From GCA-2725625 sp964574215 (GTDB taxonomy: Bacteria > Pseudomonadota > Alphaproteobacteria > Rhodospirillales > UBA2165): a stretch of DNA of 64,000 bases. A program made the translations under genes and the position numbers. The notes under the pieces were generated by a model, which ran no database searches, was not told the DNA's origin, and worked only from the letters and a program-made list of their open reading frames with translations. Below are positions 35,583 to 45,339 of this stretch, piece by piece. Positions within the stretch are counted from its first letter, which is position 1. Each line of letters opens with the position of its first letter. Location: the NCBI GenBank assembly GCA_964574215.1, contig CAZNLR010000023.1:1-64000 (forward strand), in the 5' to 3' direction.

Positions 35583-36788
35583 ATGATCGATATCGCTTGG
35601 GCAGACTGGTTGGAACTCGTGTTCCGGTGGCTTCATTTAATCGCCGGTATCGCCTGGATCGGCTCTTCTTTCTATTTCATTTTTCTCGATCTCAGCCTGC
35701 GCCATAGACCCGGCTTGCCCGATGCCATCAAAGGCGAATCCTGGAACGTCCACGGCGGCGGCTTTTATCTGATGCAGAAATACGTGGTCGCGCCCGAACA
35801 AATGCCCGAGGAACTCCATTGGTTCAAATGGGAAGCCTATTTTACCTGGATTTCGGGCTTCGCCATGATGATCATCATCTATTACTGGGGCGCCGAAAGC
35901 TTTTTGATCGATACGGAAGTGCTCGATCTTCAACCTTGGCAGGCGATCGCCATCAGCGTCGGTATCTTTATCGCCGGTTGGGTGGTTTATGACCAACTGT
36001 GCAAATCGCCCTTGGGTAAAAACGGCCTGGCGCTGTCGGTGGTCGTATTCCTGCTGATTCTCGCCGCCGCCTACGGTTTTACCAACGTCTTCAGCGGCCG
36101 GGGCGCTTTTGTCCATGTCGGCGCCACCATCGGCACCATCATGGTGGCCAACGTCTTTTTCGTCATTATTCCCAACCAGAAGATTGTCGTCGCCGATCTG
36201 ATCGCCGGACGAACACCCGAGGCGAGGCTCGGCGACGAAGCCAAACAGCGATCGACCCATAACAACTACCTGACCCTGCCGGTCCTCTTGATGATGATCA
36301 GCTCTCACTTCCCGATGATATTCTCAAATCAGCATTCCTGGATCGTGGTGGCCCTGGTCTTGATCATCGGCGGCATCGTGCGCGACTACTACAACGCCAA
36401 GAACGAGGGACAGACGGGCAATCGGCTGAAATGGCAATGGCCGGCGGCGACGGTGCTGATGTTTATATTGATGGCCTTTGTCAGCTACCGGGAAGACGTC
36501 CAAGTGGCCGAAGACGATCAGCTTGAATCGAACGACGTTCTGGCCATTGTCCAGACGCGGTGCGTATCGTGCCACGCCACCAAGCCGACTGACGAAGATA
36601 TCGAGGAAGCGCCGGGTGGCGTGAAGCTGGAAACCGTTGCCGATATTAAAAAATACAGCGCCAAAATTCTAAAGCAATCGGTGCTGACCAACGCCATGCC
36701 CCTGGCCAATAAAACAAAAATGACCAAAAAGGAACGTCAGGGAGTTGGTGACTGGATTCGGCGCGGTATGCCGATCGAAGAAGAATAG
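35583..36788 (+). CDS. puuD: Membrane urate oxidase PuuD with C-terminal cytochrome c
   Basis: 401 aa. About eight membrane helices (first 320 residues) form the urate hydroxylase domain, with WLHLIAGIAWIGSSFYFIFL, HGGGFYLMQKYVVAPEQMPE and NQKIVVADLIAGRTPEARLG. A C-terminal haem-c domain follows, with CVSCH (Cys327, Cys330, His331) and a distal Met in TNAMPLANKTKMTK. It oxidises urate and passes electrons to the respiratory chain rather than making H2O2 like soluble uricase. It takes the urate oxidase place between XdhAB and UraH in this pathway. Confidence 0.94.
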   Translation: MIDIAWADWLELVFRWLHLIAGIAWIGSSFYFIFLDLSLRHRPGLPDAIKGESWNVHGGGFYLMQKYVVAPEQMPEELHWFKWEAYFTWISGFAMMIIIYYWGAESFLIDTEVLDLQPWQAIAISVGIFIAGWVVYDQLCKSPLGKNGLALSVVVFLLILAAAYGFTNVFSGRGAFVHVGATIGTIMVANVFFVIIPNQKIVVADLIAGRTPEARLGDEAKQRSTHNNYLTLPVLLMMISSHFPMIFSNQHSWIVVALVLIIGGIVRDYYNAKNEGQTGNRLKWQWPAATVLMFILMAFVSYREDVQVAEDDQLESNDVLAIVQTRCVSCHATKPTDEDIEEAPGGVKLETVADIKKYSAKILKQSVLTNAMPLANKTKMTKKERQGVGDWIRRGMPIEEE

Positions 36789-36859
36789 GATATAGTAGAT
36801 CCCAACGAATTAATACTAAGCCACCGAAGCAAATAAAAAGATCAGGGAGCAATCGGTAA

Positions 36860-38266
36860 ATGGCGATCCAGTTTTACTTGAATGGCGAATTGCGCCAGGT
36901 TGCGTCGGTTGCGCCGACGACAACCGTGCTGGATTATCTCCGCGATCATGCCGGGCTGCCCGGCACCAAAGAAGGCTGCGCTGAAGGTGATTGTGGGGCT
37001 TGTACGATCGTTGTTGCCGATACCATCGACGGCAGGCCCGATTATCAGGCGGTCAATTCCTGTTTACTGATGTTGCCTCAGTTGGACGGTAAACATGTCT
37101 TCACGGTGGAGGGCGTCGCCGACGCCAAGGGGCCACTCGACCCGGTTCAAAGCGCCTTGGTCGAAAGCGACGGCACCCAATGCGGATTTTGCACGCCGGG
37201 ATTCGTCATGTCGCTCTTCGCCCTGCGTCACAGTGAAGAGGAAATCACCGAAGACGTCATCCACGACGCACTGGCAGGAAATCTCTGCCGGTGCACCGGC
37301 TATCGGCCGATTGTCGAAGCGGCGCGGGACTCCTGCGGCGGGGTTGGGGACCCGAAACCGCTCGAAGCCGTTACGACAAACGATGCCTACAGTTTAGACG
37401 GCCAGATGTTTTTTGCGCCAAGCCGTTTTGAAGACATGATTCAGATGTGCGCCGCTCATCCCGACGCCCATCTGCTGGGAGGCGGCACCGACCTTGGCAT
37501 TCTGGTGAGCAAAGAACGCCAGCCGCTCGAGACCGTCATCCACACGGCACGGATACCTGAACTGAATATAATTGAAGAGGACGATTCCGCACTGACCTTG
37601 GGCGCAGCGGTGACCTATAGCCGGGCTCTGCCGTATATTGAGCGGCTTTATCCCTCTTTTGCCGCCATGATCAAACGGATCGGGTCCCGCCAGATTCGCA
37701 ATGTCGGCACCATCGGAGGCAATATCGGCAATGCGTCGCCCATTGGTGATACGCCGCCTTGCCTGATCGCCCTTGATGCCACGCTGGTCTTGGCCTCGAA
37801 ATCGGGTGAGCGGGATATTGCGATCGAGAATTTTTTTCTCGATTATCGGAAAACCGATCTCCGACCGGGTGAATTCATTAAATCGATCCGCATTCCCAAG
37901 CTCACAGAGGATCAGGAATTCCGCACGTATAAAATTTCCAAACGCTACGATCAGGATATCTCCGCGGTGATCGGCGCTTACCGTTTGGATATTTCCGGTG
38001 ATACGGTAGCCGAGGCGCGCATTGTCTATGGCGGTATGGCGGCGACGCCAAAGCGCGCTCCGGCGTGTGAAGCGGCCCTATCCGGCCAAGTCTGGACCGT
38101 GGACAGTGCCGTCTCTGCGGCGGCAAAAGTGGGCGAGGATTACGCCCCCATCAGCGATCATCGGGCGAGCAGGCAATACCGCCTGAAAATCGCCGGGAAT
38201 TTATTTCTGCGGCTCTATCGGGATTTGTCCGGTGAAGATCAGGCCCTGGAAGTGATGGCATTATGA
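36860..38266 (+). CDS. xdhA: Xanthine dehydrogenase small subunit (Fe-S/FAD)
   Basis: 468 aa. The N-terminal plant-type 2Fe-2S cluster is in EGCAEGDCGACTI (Cys40, 45, 48, plus Cys68). The second 2Fe-2S helical domain has CGFCTPGFVMS and NLCRCTGYRPIVEA. The FAD domain has LLGGGTDLGILVSKE and TIGGNIGNASPIGDTPP, and a C-terminal CO-dehydrogenase-flavoprotein-like part. It passes electrons from the molybdenum subunit to NAD+. AGGGAG precedes the ATG, and the stop overlaps xdhB by 4 bp. Confidence 0.96.
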   Translation: MAIQFYLNGELRQVASVAPTTTVLDYLRDHAGLPGTKEGCAEGDCGACTIVVADTIDGRPDYQAVNSCLLMLPQLDGKHVFTVEGVADAKGPLDPVQSALVESDGTQCGFCTPGFVMSLFALRHSEEEITEDVIHDALAGNLCRCTGYRPIVEAARDSCGGVGDPKPLEAVTTNDAYSLDGQMFFAPSRFEDMIQMCAAHPDAHLLGGGTDLGILVSKERQPLETVIHTARIPELNIIEEDDSALTLGAAVTYSRALPYIERLYPSFAAMIKRIGSRQIRNVGTIGGNIGNASPIGDTPPCLIALDATLVLASKSGERDIAIENFFLDYRKTDLRPGEFIKSIRIPKLTEDQEFRTYKISKRYDQDISAVIGAYRLDISGDTVAEARIVYGGMAATPKRAPACEAALSGQVWTVDSAVSAAAKVGEDYAPISDHRASRQYRLKIAGNLFLRLYRDLSGEDQALEVMAL

Positions 38267-40581
38267 TGGATGGACGTGCCGACATAGTGGGTGCAGCCCA
38301 TGCCAATGTCCGCCACGACAGCGCCCGCAAGCATGTTACCGGTGAGGCGATTTATATCGATGATATGCCCAGCCTGCCCGGCACCTTGGAAACTGCCTTG
38401 GTCATCAGCCCGCATGCCCACGCCGCTGTCAAATCCATCCACATTGAGAATGCTCTTGCCCAGTCCGGCGTCCGGGCTGTCCTGACGGCGGATGATGTTC
38501 CCGGTAAAAACGACATCGCGCCGATCTTCACCGATGAGCCGCTATTGGCCGATGCCGTTGCTGAATATGCCGGCCATCCGGTTGCCATCGTCGCCGCCGA
38601 AACTTTCGATCAGGCCTTGGCTGCGGCCCAGCTGGTGCAGGTCGATTATAAAGAATTGGCGCCGGTGCTGAAGATCGCCGAAGCGCTGAAGAAAAAGCAA
38701 TTTACCTACAATCCACCGACCGTGGAACGGGGCGATCCAGACGGCGCGCTTGCAAAAGCGGCGCATAGAATTTCCGGAGAGTTTGCCTGTGGCGGCCAGG
38801 ATCATTTCTATCTCGAAGCCAATATTGCTTTGGCGGTACCGGCGGAAGATCAGGATATAACCGTCTATAGTTCGACCCAACATCCGACCGAAGTGCAGCA
38901 CGGCGTCGCCCATGTGCTTGGTGTTCCCAGCAATGCCGTAACCGTGGAAGTGCGCCGGATGGGGGGCGGCTTTGGCGGCAAGGAAAGTCAGCCGACCATC
39001 ATCGCCGGTCTGGCCGCCCTGGTTGCCGCCAAGACCGGCAGGCCCGCCAAACTGCGCCTCCGCCGGGACGACGATATGATCGTTACCGGCAAGCGCCACG
39101 ATTACGAATTCACCTATGATGTCGGTTTCGATGATGAGGGCCGCATCGACGGTATCGACATCGGGATGGCCATGCGGTCGGGCAATGTCGCTGACCTCAG
39201 CTCCGGCGTCATGGCCAGGACTCTTTGTCACGGTGATAATTGCTACTATCTGCCGAATGTCCGGTTTCGCGGTTATCCCTGCAAAACCAATACGGTCTCC
39301 AACACCGCCTTCCGGGGGTTCGGCGGCCCGCAGGGCATGCTGGTGATTGAAACCATCCTGGAGCATATCGCGCATAATTTGGGCAAGTCCCTGGATGAAT
39401 TGCGGGCGGTCAATTACTACGGTGTCGACGAACGAAACGTCACGCCATACGGCCAGACCGTGAGCGACAATATCATCGTCGAACTGGTGGAGCGCCTGAC
39501 CCAGGAAATTGATTTCGAAGGCCGCCAGAATGCAATCGCCAAATTTAATTCTGAAAACGATATCCTCAAAAAAGGCATCGCCCTGATGCCGATCAAATTC
39601 GGCATTTCCTTCAACATGCCGGCCCTGAATCAAGCCGGTGCGCTGGTGCACGTTTATACCGACGGCAGCGTCCATTTAAACCACGGCGGCACGGAAATGG
39701 GTCAGGGCCTGTTCACCAAGGTTGCCCAAGTGGTGGCGACGGTCTTTCAGATTGATATCGACAATATAAAGATTTCGTCGACGCGAACCGACAAGGTCCC
39801 CAACACGTCGGCGACGGCGGCGTCGGCCGGATCCGATCTCAATGGTATGGCGGCCTTTGACGCGGCGGACAAAATCAAAAAGCGCATGACCCGTATCGCG
39901 GCTTCCCATTTCGGCGTCGACGAGGCGGAAATCGAATTTAGGCAAAATTCAGTCTATGCCGGTAATCAGAGTCTGACCTTCGCCGAACTGGCGCAGAAAA
40001 CCTGGCAAGAGCGGGAATCGCTGTCGGCGACAGGCTATTATCAGACGCCGGATATTCACTGGGATCCCATATCCTGCACCGGCAGTCCTTTTTATTATTT
40101 CAGCTACGGTGTGGCCGTTTCCGAAGTTGTGATCGATACACTGACCGGCGAATCCCGGACGCTGAAGACTGATATTCTGCAGGATTGTGGGAAATCTTTG
40201 AACCCGACGGTGGACTACGGGCAGATCGAGGGCGCCTTTATTCAGGGTATGGGATGGCTGACATCGGAGGAACTGGTCTGGGATGATCGCGGACATCTTT
40301 TGACTCACGGGCCATCTACCTACAAAATTCCAGGAAGCAGGGATGTGCCGCCTGATTTTAATATTCATATCCTGGAGGACGCGCCAAACAGAGTACCGAC
40401 AATTTTCAGATCAAAGGCAATTGGCGAGCCGCCGTTGATGTTGGCGATCTCGGTATGGCTGGCGATCAGGGATGCGGTAAGACGGTCAACGCCGGCAAGC
40501 CGCAAGTTTCCCAACCTGAATACGCCGGCAACGCCGGAAGCAATTTTGCGGGCAGTTGACGAGATGAGGGAAGGCGCCTAG
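38263..40581 (+). CDS. xdhB: Xanthine dehydrogenase molybdenum subunit
   Basis: 772 aa. Oxidises hypoxanthine and xanthine to urate at a molybdopterin site. It has GQDHFYLEANIALAVP, the MGGGFGGKESQP loop, RDDDMIVTGKRHDYEF, NTAFRGFGGPQGMLVIE, GGTEMGQGLFTKVAQVVA and, near the end, FRSKAIGEPPLMLAISVWLA with the catalytic Glu (GEPP). The start overlaps xdhA (ATGA). The cofactor-sulfurating chaperone XdhC, usually next in such operons, is not in the window; an ABC importer follows instead. Confidence 0.96.
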   Translation: MMDGRADIVGAAHANVRHDSARKHVTGEAIYIDDMPSLPGTLETALVISPHAHAAVKSIHIENALAQSGVRAVLTADDVPGKNDIAPIFTDEPLLADAVAEYAGHPVAIVAAETFDQALAAAQLVQVDYKELAPVLKIAEALKKKQFTYNPPTVERGDPDGALAKAAHRISGEFACGGQDHFYLEANIALAVPAEDQDITVYSSTQHPTEVQHGVAHVLGVPSNAVTVEVRRMGGGFGGKESQPTIIAGLAALVAAKTGRPAKLRLRRDDDMIVTGKRHDYEFTYDVGFDDEGRIDGIDIGMAMRSGNVADLSSGVMARTLCHGDNCYYLPNVRFRGYPCKTNTVSNTAFRGFGGPQGMLVIETILEHIAHNLGKSLDELRAVNYYGVDERNVTPYGQTVSDNIIVELVERLTQEIDFEGRQNAIAKFNSENDILKKGIALMPIKFGISFNMPALNQAGALVHVYTDGSVHLNHGGTEMGQGLFTKVAQVVATVFQIDIDNIKISSTRTDKVPNTSATAASAGSDLNGMAAFDAADKIKKRMTRIAASHFGVDEAEIEFRQNSVYAGNQSLTFAELAQKTWQERESLSATGYYQTPDIHWDPISCTGSPFYYFSYGVAVSEVVIDTLTGESRTLKTDILQDCGKSLNPTVDYGQIEGAFIQGMGWLTSEELVWDDRGHLLTHGPSTYKIPGSRDVPPDFNIHILEDAPNRVPTIFRSKAIGEPPLMLAISVWLAIRDAVRRSTPASRKFPNLNTPATPEAILRAVDEMREGA

Positions 40582-40595
40582 AGGTGGAACAAAAT

Positions 40596-42149
40596 ATGAC
40601 GGAAACACCGCGTTTGGAATTGATCGGGATTACCAAGGCCTATCCCGGTGTTATCGCCAACAATGACGTAAGCCTTAAAATCATGCCGGGTGAAATCCAT
40701 GCGCTGCTGGGAGAAAACGGCGCTGGCAAAAGCACCCTGGTTAAATTCATTTACGGCGTGCAGAAGGCCGATTCCGGCATCCTCAAATGGCAGGGCCAGG
40801 AGATGCATATCCACAATCCCAATGCCGCCCGCAAACTCGGTATTGGCATGGTCTTTCAGCACTTTTCTCTGTTTGACGCCATGACGGTTGAGGAAAATAT
40901 TGCCATCGGCATTTCGCCGGAACTTGCCAAGGGCGACCTCAATCTGCGAATCCGCGAAGTTTCCCAGAAATATGGCCTGCCCCTTGATCCGGACCGATTT
41001 GTCCATACGTTGTCGGTGGGCGAAAAGCAGCGCATCGAGGTTGTTCGTTGCTTGCTGCAGGATCCGAAGCTGCTGATCATGGACGAGCCGACCTCGGTAT
41101 TGACACCGCAAGAGGTGGAGGAACTGTTCAAGACCCTCAAGCGGCTGTCGGAAGAAGGCGTATCGATCCTCTATATCAGCCACAAGCTCCAGGAAATCAA
41201 AGACCTCTGTCACGTGGCGACCATCATGCGCATGGGCGAGGTCGTTGACGATTGTATTCCCTCCGAAGAATCACCCCGCAGCATGGCCGAAATGATGATG
41301 GGCGAAAATCTGGTCAGTCCGGAAAGACCGGAAAAAGCCGGTGACGGCGCCCCCCACCTGGTTGTGAAAAACCTCAACCGGGCTTCTACACATCAGCATG
41401 GCGTCGATCTCAAGGATATCAGTTTTGAAGTCCGCACCGGCGAAATCCTCGGCATCGCCGGCATCGCCGGCAACGGTCAAATCGAACTGATGGAAATCCT
41501 GAGTGGCGAGGTCCTGCTGGACGATCCTGGCACCGTATATATCGGCAACGAACCGGTGGGAAAATCGGGGCCCAAGGAACGACGTTCCGCGGGCATGGGT
41601 TTTGTTCCGGAGGAACGTCTTGGCCATGGCGCCGTGCCTGAAATGACCTTGTGGGAGAACGGCTTTCTATCGGGCTCTCGGAGCATGGGGTTGGTATCTA
41701 ACGGCTTCATCAAAATCCCCGATTCGGTGCAATATGCCGCCAATATCGTTGACGAATTCAACGTCAAGACGCCGGGGGTCGAACACACGGCGGCAAGTCT
41801 ATCGGGCGGCAATCTGCAGAAATTTATATTTGGCCGTGAAATTCTCCAAAGTCCGGGCGTGTTTGTCGCCTTGCAACCGACCTGGGGTGTTGATGCTGGT
41901 TCCGCAGCTTCAATCCGTCAGGCCTTGCTGGATATAGCGGCCAATGACGCCGCCGTACTGGTGATCTCCCAGGATTTGGAAGAATTGTTCGAAATCTCTG
42001 ATCAGATTGCCGTTATTTGCGAAGGCCGATTGTCGGCGGCGCGTCCGGCCGATCAACTAACCGTCGAGGAAATCGGTCTTCTGATGGCGGGTATAGACGG
42101 GAGCTCTCAGGAGAGCGCCGACAATACGGGGGAGGCTCATGCTCATTAG
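40596..42149 (+). CDS. ABC transporter ATPase, nucleoside/purine (BMP) type
   Basis: 517 aa from the ATG at 40596, chosen because GAGGTGG precedes it by eight bases. Two fused ABC domains: the first with Walker A GENGAGKSTLVKF, signature LSVGEKQRIEVVR and Walker B LLIMDEPTSVL; the second with a degenerate Walker A (IAGIAGNGQIELME) and signature LSGGNLQKFIFGRE. This layout matches the sugar/nucleoside group (RbsA, YufO/NupO). It overlaps the first permease gene by 11 bp and lies straight after xdhB, pointing to import of purine nucleosides or bases. Confidence 0.9.
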   Translation: MTETPRLELIGITKAYPGVIANNDVSLKIMPGEIHALLGENGAGKSTLVKFIYGVQKADSGILKWQGQEMHIHNPNAARKLGIGMVFQHFSLFDAMTVEENIAIGISPELAKGDLNLRIREVSQKYGLPLDPDRFVHTLSVGEKQRIEVVRCLLQDPKLLIMDEPTSVLTPQEVEELFKTLKRLSEEGVSILYISHKLQEIKDLCHVATIMRMGEVVDDCIPSEESPRSMAEMMMGENLVSPERPEKAGDGAPHLVVKNLNRASTHQHGVDLKDISFEVRTGEILGIAGIAGNGQIELMEILSGEVLLDDPGTVYIGNEPVGKSGPKERRSAGMGFVPEERLGHGAVPEMTLWENGFLSGSRSMGLVSNGFIKIPDSVQYAANIVDEFNVKTPGVEHTAASLSGGNLQKFIFGREILQSPGVFVALQPTWGVDAGSAASIRQALLDIAANDAAVLVISQDLEELFEISDQIAVICEGRLSAARPADQLTVEEIGLLMAGIDGSSQESADNTGEAHAH

Positions 42150-43227
42150 ACTGGAACTTCGGGGTGAAATGTCCCGCTCGATGATTTATTGGTCGCCGAT
42201 CTTCGCCGTCATTCTTACTTTTATCGCCGGCACGATTATGTTTGCCGTTTTGGGAGTCGATCCCGTTTCCGCCATCCGCACGTTTTTTATCGATCCTCTA
42301 ACGACAATTGATGGATTCGCCGAGCTTTTCGTCAAGGCGACGCCGTTGGTTCTTATCGCCGTCGGCCTTTCCTTCGGCTTTCAAGCCAACGTCTGGAACA
42401 TTGGCGCTGAGGGGCAATTGACCATCGGTGCGCTGGCCGGGGGCGGCATAGCGCTGGCGTTTTTTAATGTCGATTCACCGTTGCTGCTGCCGGGCATGAT
42501 TGTTGCCGGTATCCTGGGTGGCATGGCTTGGGCGGCTATTCCGGCGTTTCTGAAGACTAAGTATGACACCAATGAAATTCTTACCAGCCTGATGCTGACC
42601 TATGTCGGATTGCTGGTTCTGAGCTATCTGATTCACGGACCATGGAAAGATCCTGAAGGTCAGAATTTCCCTGAATCCAGATTGTTCCACGAAGCGGCGG
42701 TCATTCCGATCATATTAGAAGAAACCCGCCTTCACCTTGGATGGATGATGGCTCTTTTTGGTGTCGTCCTCGCCTGGATCGTCATAACGCGCCATATTAT
42801 CGGCTTCCAAATTCGTGTGATCGGCATGGCGCCGATGGCGGCAAGCTTCGCCGGCTTCAAGGAGAAACACATTATTTGGCTGACGCTGATGCTCAGCGGT
42901 GGTGCGGCCGGTCTCGCCGGGGTAATTGAAGTTGCCGGTCCGATTGGACAGATCGTCCCCGTCATCTCGCCGGGATACGGTTTTACGGCGATTATTGTCG
43001 CCTTTTTGGGCCGATTGCACCCGCTAGGCTGCCTGTTGGCCGGTCTCCTCATGGCCTTAACCTATCTAGGCGGTGAAAATGCGCAGATTGAGCTAAATTT
43101 GCCCAATGCCGTTACCGGTGTGTTCCAGGGCATGTTGCTGTTCTTTTTACTGGCGAGCGATGTTTTGGTGCGCTACCGCATCCGTTTCGGTGCCAGCAAG
43201 GCAACGACGGTAAAGGAGGGCGCCTAG
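42139..43227 (+). CDS. ABC transporter permease, nucleoside/purine (YufP-like)
   Basis: 362 aa with about nine membrane helices. It has the BPD_transp_2 features of the branched-chain/sugar/nucleoside permease group: SFGFQANVWNIGAEGQLTIG, NEILTSLMLTYVGLLVLSYL, HIIGFQIRVIGMAPMAASFA and LSGGAAGLAGVIEVAGP. GGAGG precedes the ATG. The stop is followed directly by the second permease ATG. The pair should form the heteromeric membrane pore of the importer. Confidence 0.9.
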   Translation: MLIRLELRGEMSRSMIYWSPIFAVILTFIAGTIMFAVLGVDPVSAIRTFFIDPLTTIDGFAELFVKATPLVLIAVGLSFGFQANVWNIGAEGQLTIGALAGGGIALAFFNVDSPLLLPGMIVAGILGGMAWAAIPAFLKTKYDTNEILTSLMLTYVGLLVLSYLIHGPWKDPEGQNFPESRLFHEAAVIPIILEETRLHLGWMMALFGVVLAWIVITRHIIGFQIRVIGMAPMAASFAGFKEKHIIWLTLMLSGGAAGLAGVIEVAGPIGQIVPVISPGYGFTAIIVAFLGRLHPLGCLLAGLLMALTYLGGENAQIELNLPNAVTGVFQGMLLFFLLASDVLVRYRIRFGASKATTVKEGA

Positions 43228-44154
43228 ATGTTTCCTGATTGGCTAATTCCCGCTCTCTTGACAATTATTACCGCGTCGACGCCTTTGGTTTTTGCCGCGG
43301 TCGGCGAAGTCGTGGTCGAGAAATCCGGCGTTCTCAATCTCGGTGTTGAAGGTATGATGATCGTTGGTGCGATTTCCGCTTTCGCCATCGGCGTTTCTAC
43401 CGGCAACGCCGCGCTGGCCATCGTCGGCGGCGCTTTGGCCGGGGCCGGAGTGGCGTTTATTTTCGGTTTTCTGACACTTTATCTGTTATCCAATCAGGTG
43501 GCGACCGGCTTGGCGTTGACCATATTCGGCCTCGGTTTCAGCGCCCTGTTGGGCCATGGATTTGTCGGCAAGACCTTTCCCGGTCTGCCCAAAATTGAAA
43601 TTCCTTTCTTAACCGATATCCCCGTCATTGGACCGCTTTTTTTCAATCACGATATTTTGGTCTATCTGTCGGTTCTTGTGGTCATCGCGGTGACCTGGGT
43701 TCTGAACAAGTCGCGGACGGGATTGTTAATCCGAGCGGTTGGCGAAAATCACCATGCGGCTCATTCCATCGGGTATTCGGTCAACGGCATCCGGATGGCC
43801 TGCGTTCTGTTTGGCGGCGCCATGGCCGGATTGGGCGGCGCGTATCTTTCTCTCGCTTACACACCTTTGTGGGTGGAAAACATGACGGCGGGCCGGGGCT
43901 GGATCGCTTTGGCGCTGGTGGTATTCGCCTCCTGGAAGGCTTGGCGGGCGTTTTTCGGCGCTTACCTGTTCGGCGGATTGACCATAATTCAATTGCATGC
44001 GCAGGGGTTGGGCGTTGAAATCGCCCCGCAATTCCTTTCCATGCTTCCTTATCTTGCGACCGTGGTGGTTCTTGTGCTGATATCACGAGATAGTGCACGG
44101 GCGAGACTAAATGCTCCGGCGTGTTTGGGCCGGAGTTTCCACGCATCTGGTTAA
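43228..44154 (+). CDS. ABC transporter permease, nucleoside/purine (YufQ-like)
   Basis: 308 aa, about eight membrane helices. The conserved EKSGVLNLGVEGMMIVGAIS sits near the N-terminus, with NQVATGLALTIFGLGFSALL, the cytosolic coupling stretch RTGLLIRAVGENHHAAHSIG and GGAMAGLGGAYLSLAYTP. It starts with no spacer after the first permease. The substrate-binding protein gene follows, completing a BMP-type importer. Confidence 0.9.
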   Translation: MFPDWLIPALLTIITASTPLVFAAVGEVVVEKSGVLNLGVEGMMIVGAISAFAIGVSTGNAALAIVGGALAGAGVAFIFGFLTLYLLSNQVATGLALTIFGLGFSALLGHGFVGKTFPGLPKIEIPFLTDIPVIGPLFFNHDILVYLSVLVVIAVTWVLNKSRTGLLIRAVGENHHAAHSIGYSVNGIRMACVLFGGAMAGLGGAYLSLAYTPLWVENMTAGRGWIALALVVFASWKAWRAFFGAYLFGGLTIIQLHAQGLGVEIAPQFLSMLPYLATVVVLVLISRDSARARLNAPACLGRSFHASG

Positions 44155-44184
44155 TCAAGTTCACGTCAACATTTGGAGGAAACT

Positions 44185-45264
44185 ATGAAAACAAAAAAAT
44201 TATTACTCGGGGCGCTATTGTCGGCAGCGATGGTTGTCGGCGCGTCGGCCGGTCAGGCAGCGGACAAAACAAAAGTCGGGTTTGTTTATGTCGGACCGAT
44301 TGGCGACCACGGCTGGTCTTATCAGCACAACCAGGGCCGTCTGGCAGTGGCCAGGACATTTGGTGATGAAGTGAAAACCACTTATGTCGAAAGCGTGCCG
44401 GAAGGCGCCGATGCGGCGCGGGTTATCACCAAGCTCGCCCGCTCCGGCCACAATTTGATTTTCACCACGTCTTTCGGTTATATGAACCCGACCTTGAAGG
44501 TCGCCAAGCGCTTTCCCAAGGTTAGATTCGAGCATGCAACCGGTTTCAAGCGGGCCAAAAACGTTTCGACCTATTCGGCTCGGTTCTATGAAGGCCGCCA
44601 CGTCGTCGGTTTGATCGCTGGTAAAATGACCAAATCCAACGTGCTGGGTTATGTCGCCTCCTTCCCGATCCCGGAAGTGATTCGCGGTATCAATGCGACC
44701 ATCATCGCCGCTCGTTCCGTCAATCCGAACATCAAAATCAAGGTCGTCTGGGTATCTTCCTGGTTTGATCCGGGTAAGGAAGCAGATGCGGCCAAAACGT
44801 TGATTGACCAGGGCGCTGACATCATTTTGCAGCACACCGATTCACCCGCTCCCCTGCAGCAAGCCCAGAAGCGCGGTGTTTGGGCTGTCGGCCAGGCGTC
44901 CGACATGGTGACCTTCGGTCCGAAAGCACAGCTCACGGCAATTATCGACAACTGGAATGCCTATTACATCCAACGCACCAAAGCGGTGATGAACGGCACC
45001 TGGAAGTCACAGGATGTCTGGGGTGGCTTCAAGAGCGGCATGGTTCAACTGGCGCCTTATAATAAAGCCATTCCGGCCAATGTCGTCGCCATGGCGGAAA
45101 AGGCTAGGGAAGGACTGTTCAACGGGACGGTCCACGCTTTTGCCGGTCCCATCAAGGATCAAAGCGGCAAGGTCGTTGTGCCGGCGGGCCAGAACGCCAG
45201 CGATAAAATGCTGGCCGGCATGAACTTCTATGTCGAAGGCGTCGACGGCACCATTCCGAAGTAA
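44185..45264 (+). CDS. BMP-family nucleoside/purine-binding lipoprotein-like protein
   Basis: 359 aa from the ATG at 44185, preceded by GGAGGAAACT; a TTG 12 bp upstream is less likely. Cleavable signal peptide (KKLLLGALLSAAMVVGASAG, then QAAD). The periplasmic-binding fold of the BMP/PnrA family starts KVGFVYVGPIGDHGWSYQHN and includes SFGYMNPTLKVAKRFPKVRF, GYVASFPIPEVIRGINA and ILQHTDSPAPLQQAQKRG. No lipobox Cys is seen, so it is probably soluble in the periplasm. It delivers nucleosides or purines to the adjacent permeases. Confidence 0.9.
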   Translation: MKTKKLLLGALLSAAMVVGASAGQAADKTKVGFVYVGPIGDHGWSYQHNQGRLAVARTFGDEVKTTYVESVPEGADAARVITKLARSGHNLIFTTSFGYMNPTLKVAKRFPKVRFEHATGFKRAKNVSTYSARFYEGRHVVGLIAGKMTKSNVLGYVASFPIPEVIRGINATIIAARSVNPNIKIKVVWVSSWFDPGKEADAAKTLIDQGADIILQHTDSPAPLQQAQKRGVWAVGQASDMVTFGPKAQLTAIIDNWNAYYIQRTKAVMNGTWKSQDVWGGFKSGMVQLAPYNKAIPANVVAMAEKAREGLFNGTVHAFAGPIKDQSGKVVVPAGQNASDKMLAGMNFYVEGVDGTIPK

Positions 45265-45277
45265 ACAAAATTAATAT

Positions 45278-45307
45278 TGGGGCCCCGGTCTAAATACCGG
45301 GACCCCA
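45278..45307 (+). terminator. GC-rich stem-loop after the binding-protein gene
   Basis: TGGGGCCCCGGT/ACCGGGACCCCA with a six-base loop and one internal mismatch, 14 bp after the stop and 33 bp before guaD. No T-run follows, so it may stabilise the 3' end of the abundant binding-protein mRNA or reduce read-through into guaD rather than fully terminate. Confidence 0.55.
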
Positions 45308-45339
45308 GTATGCCAAAAACAGTGATGTAACATAATAAA

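Noticed and set aside
38263..40595. XdhC chaperone following xdhB
   Set aside because: The next gene starts within 15 bp and is clearly an ABC ATPase; no XdhC-like frame is present in the window.
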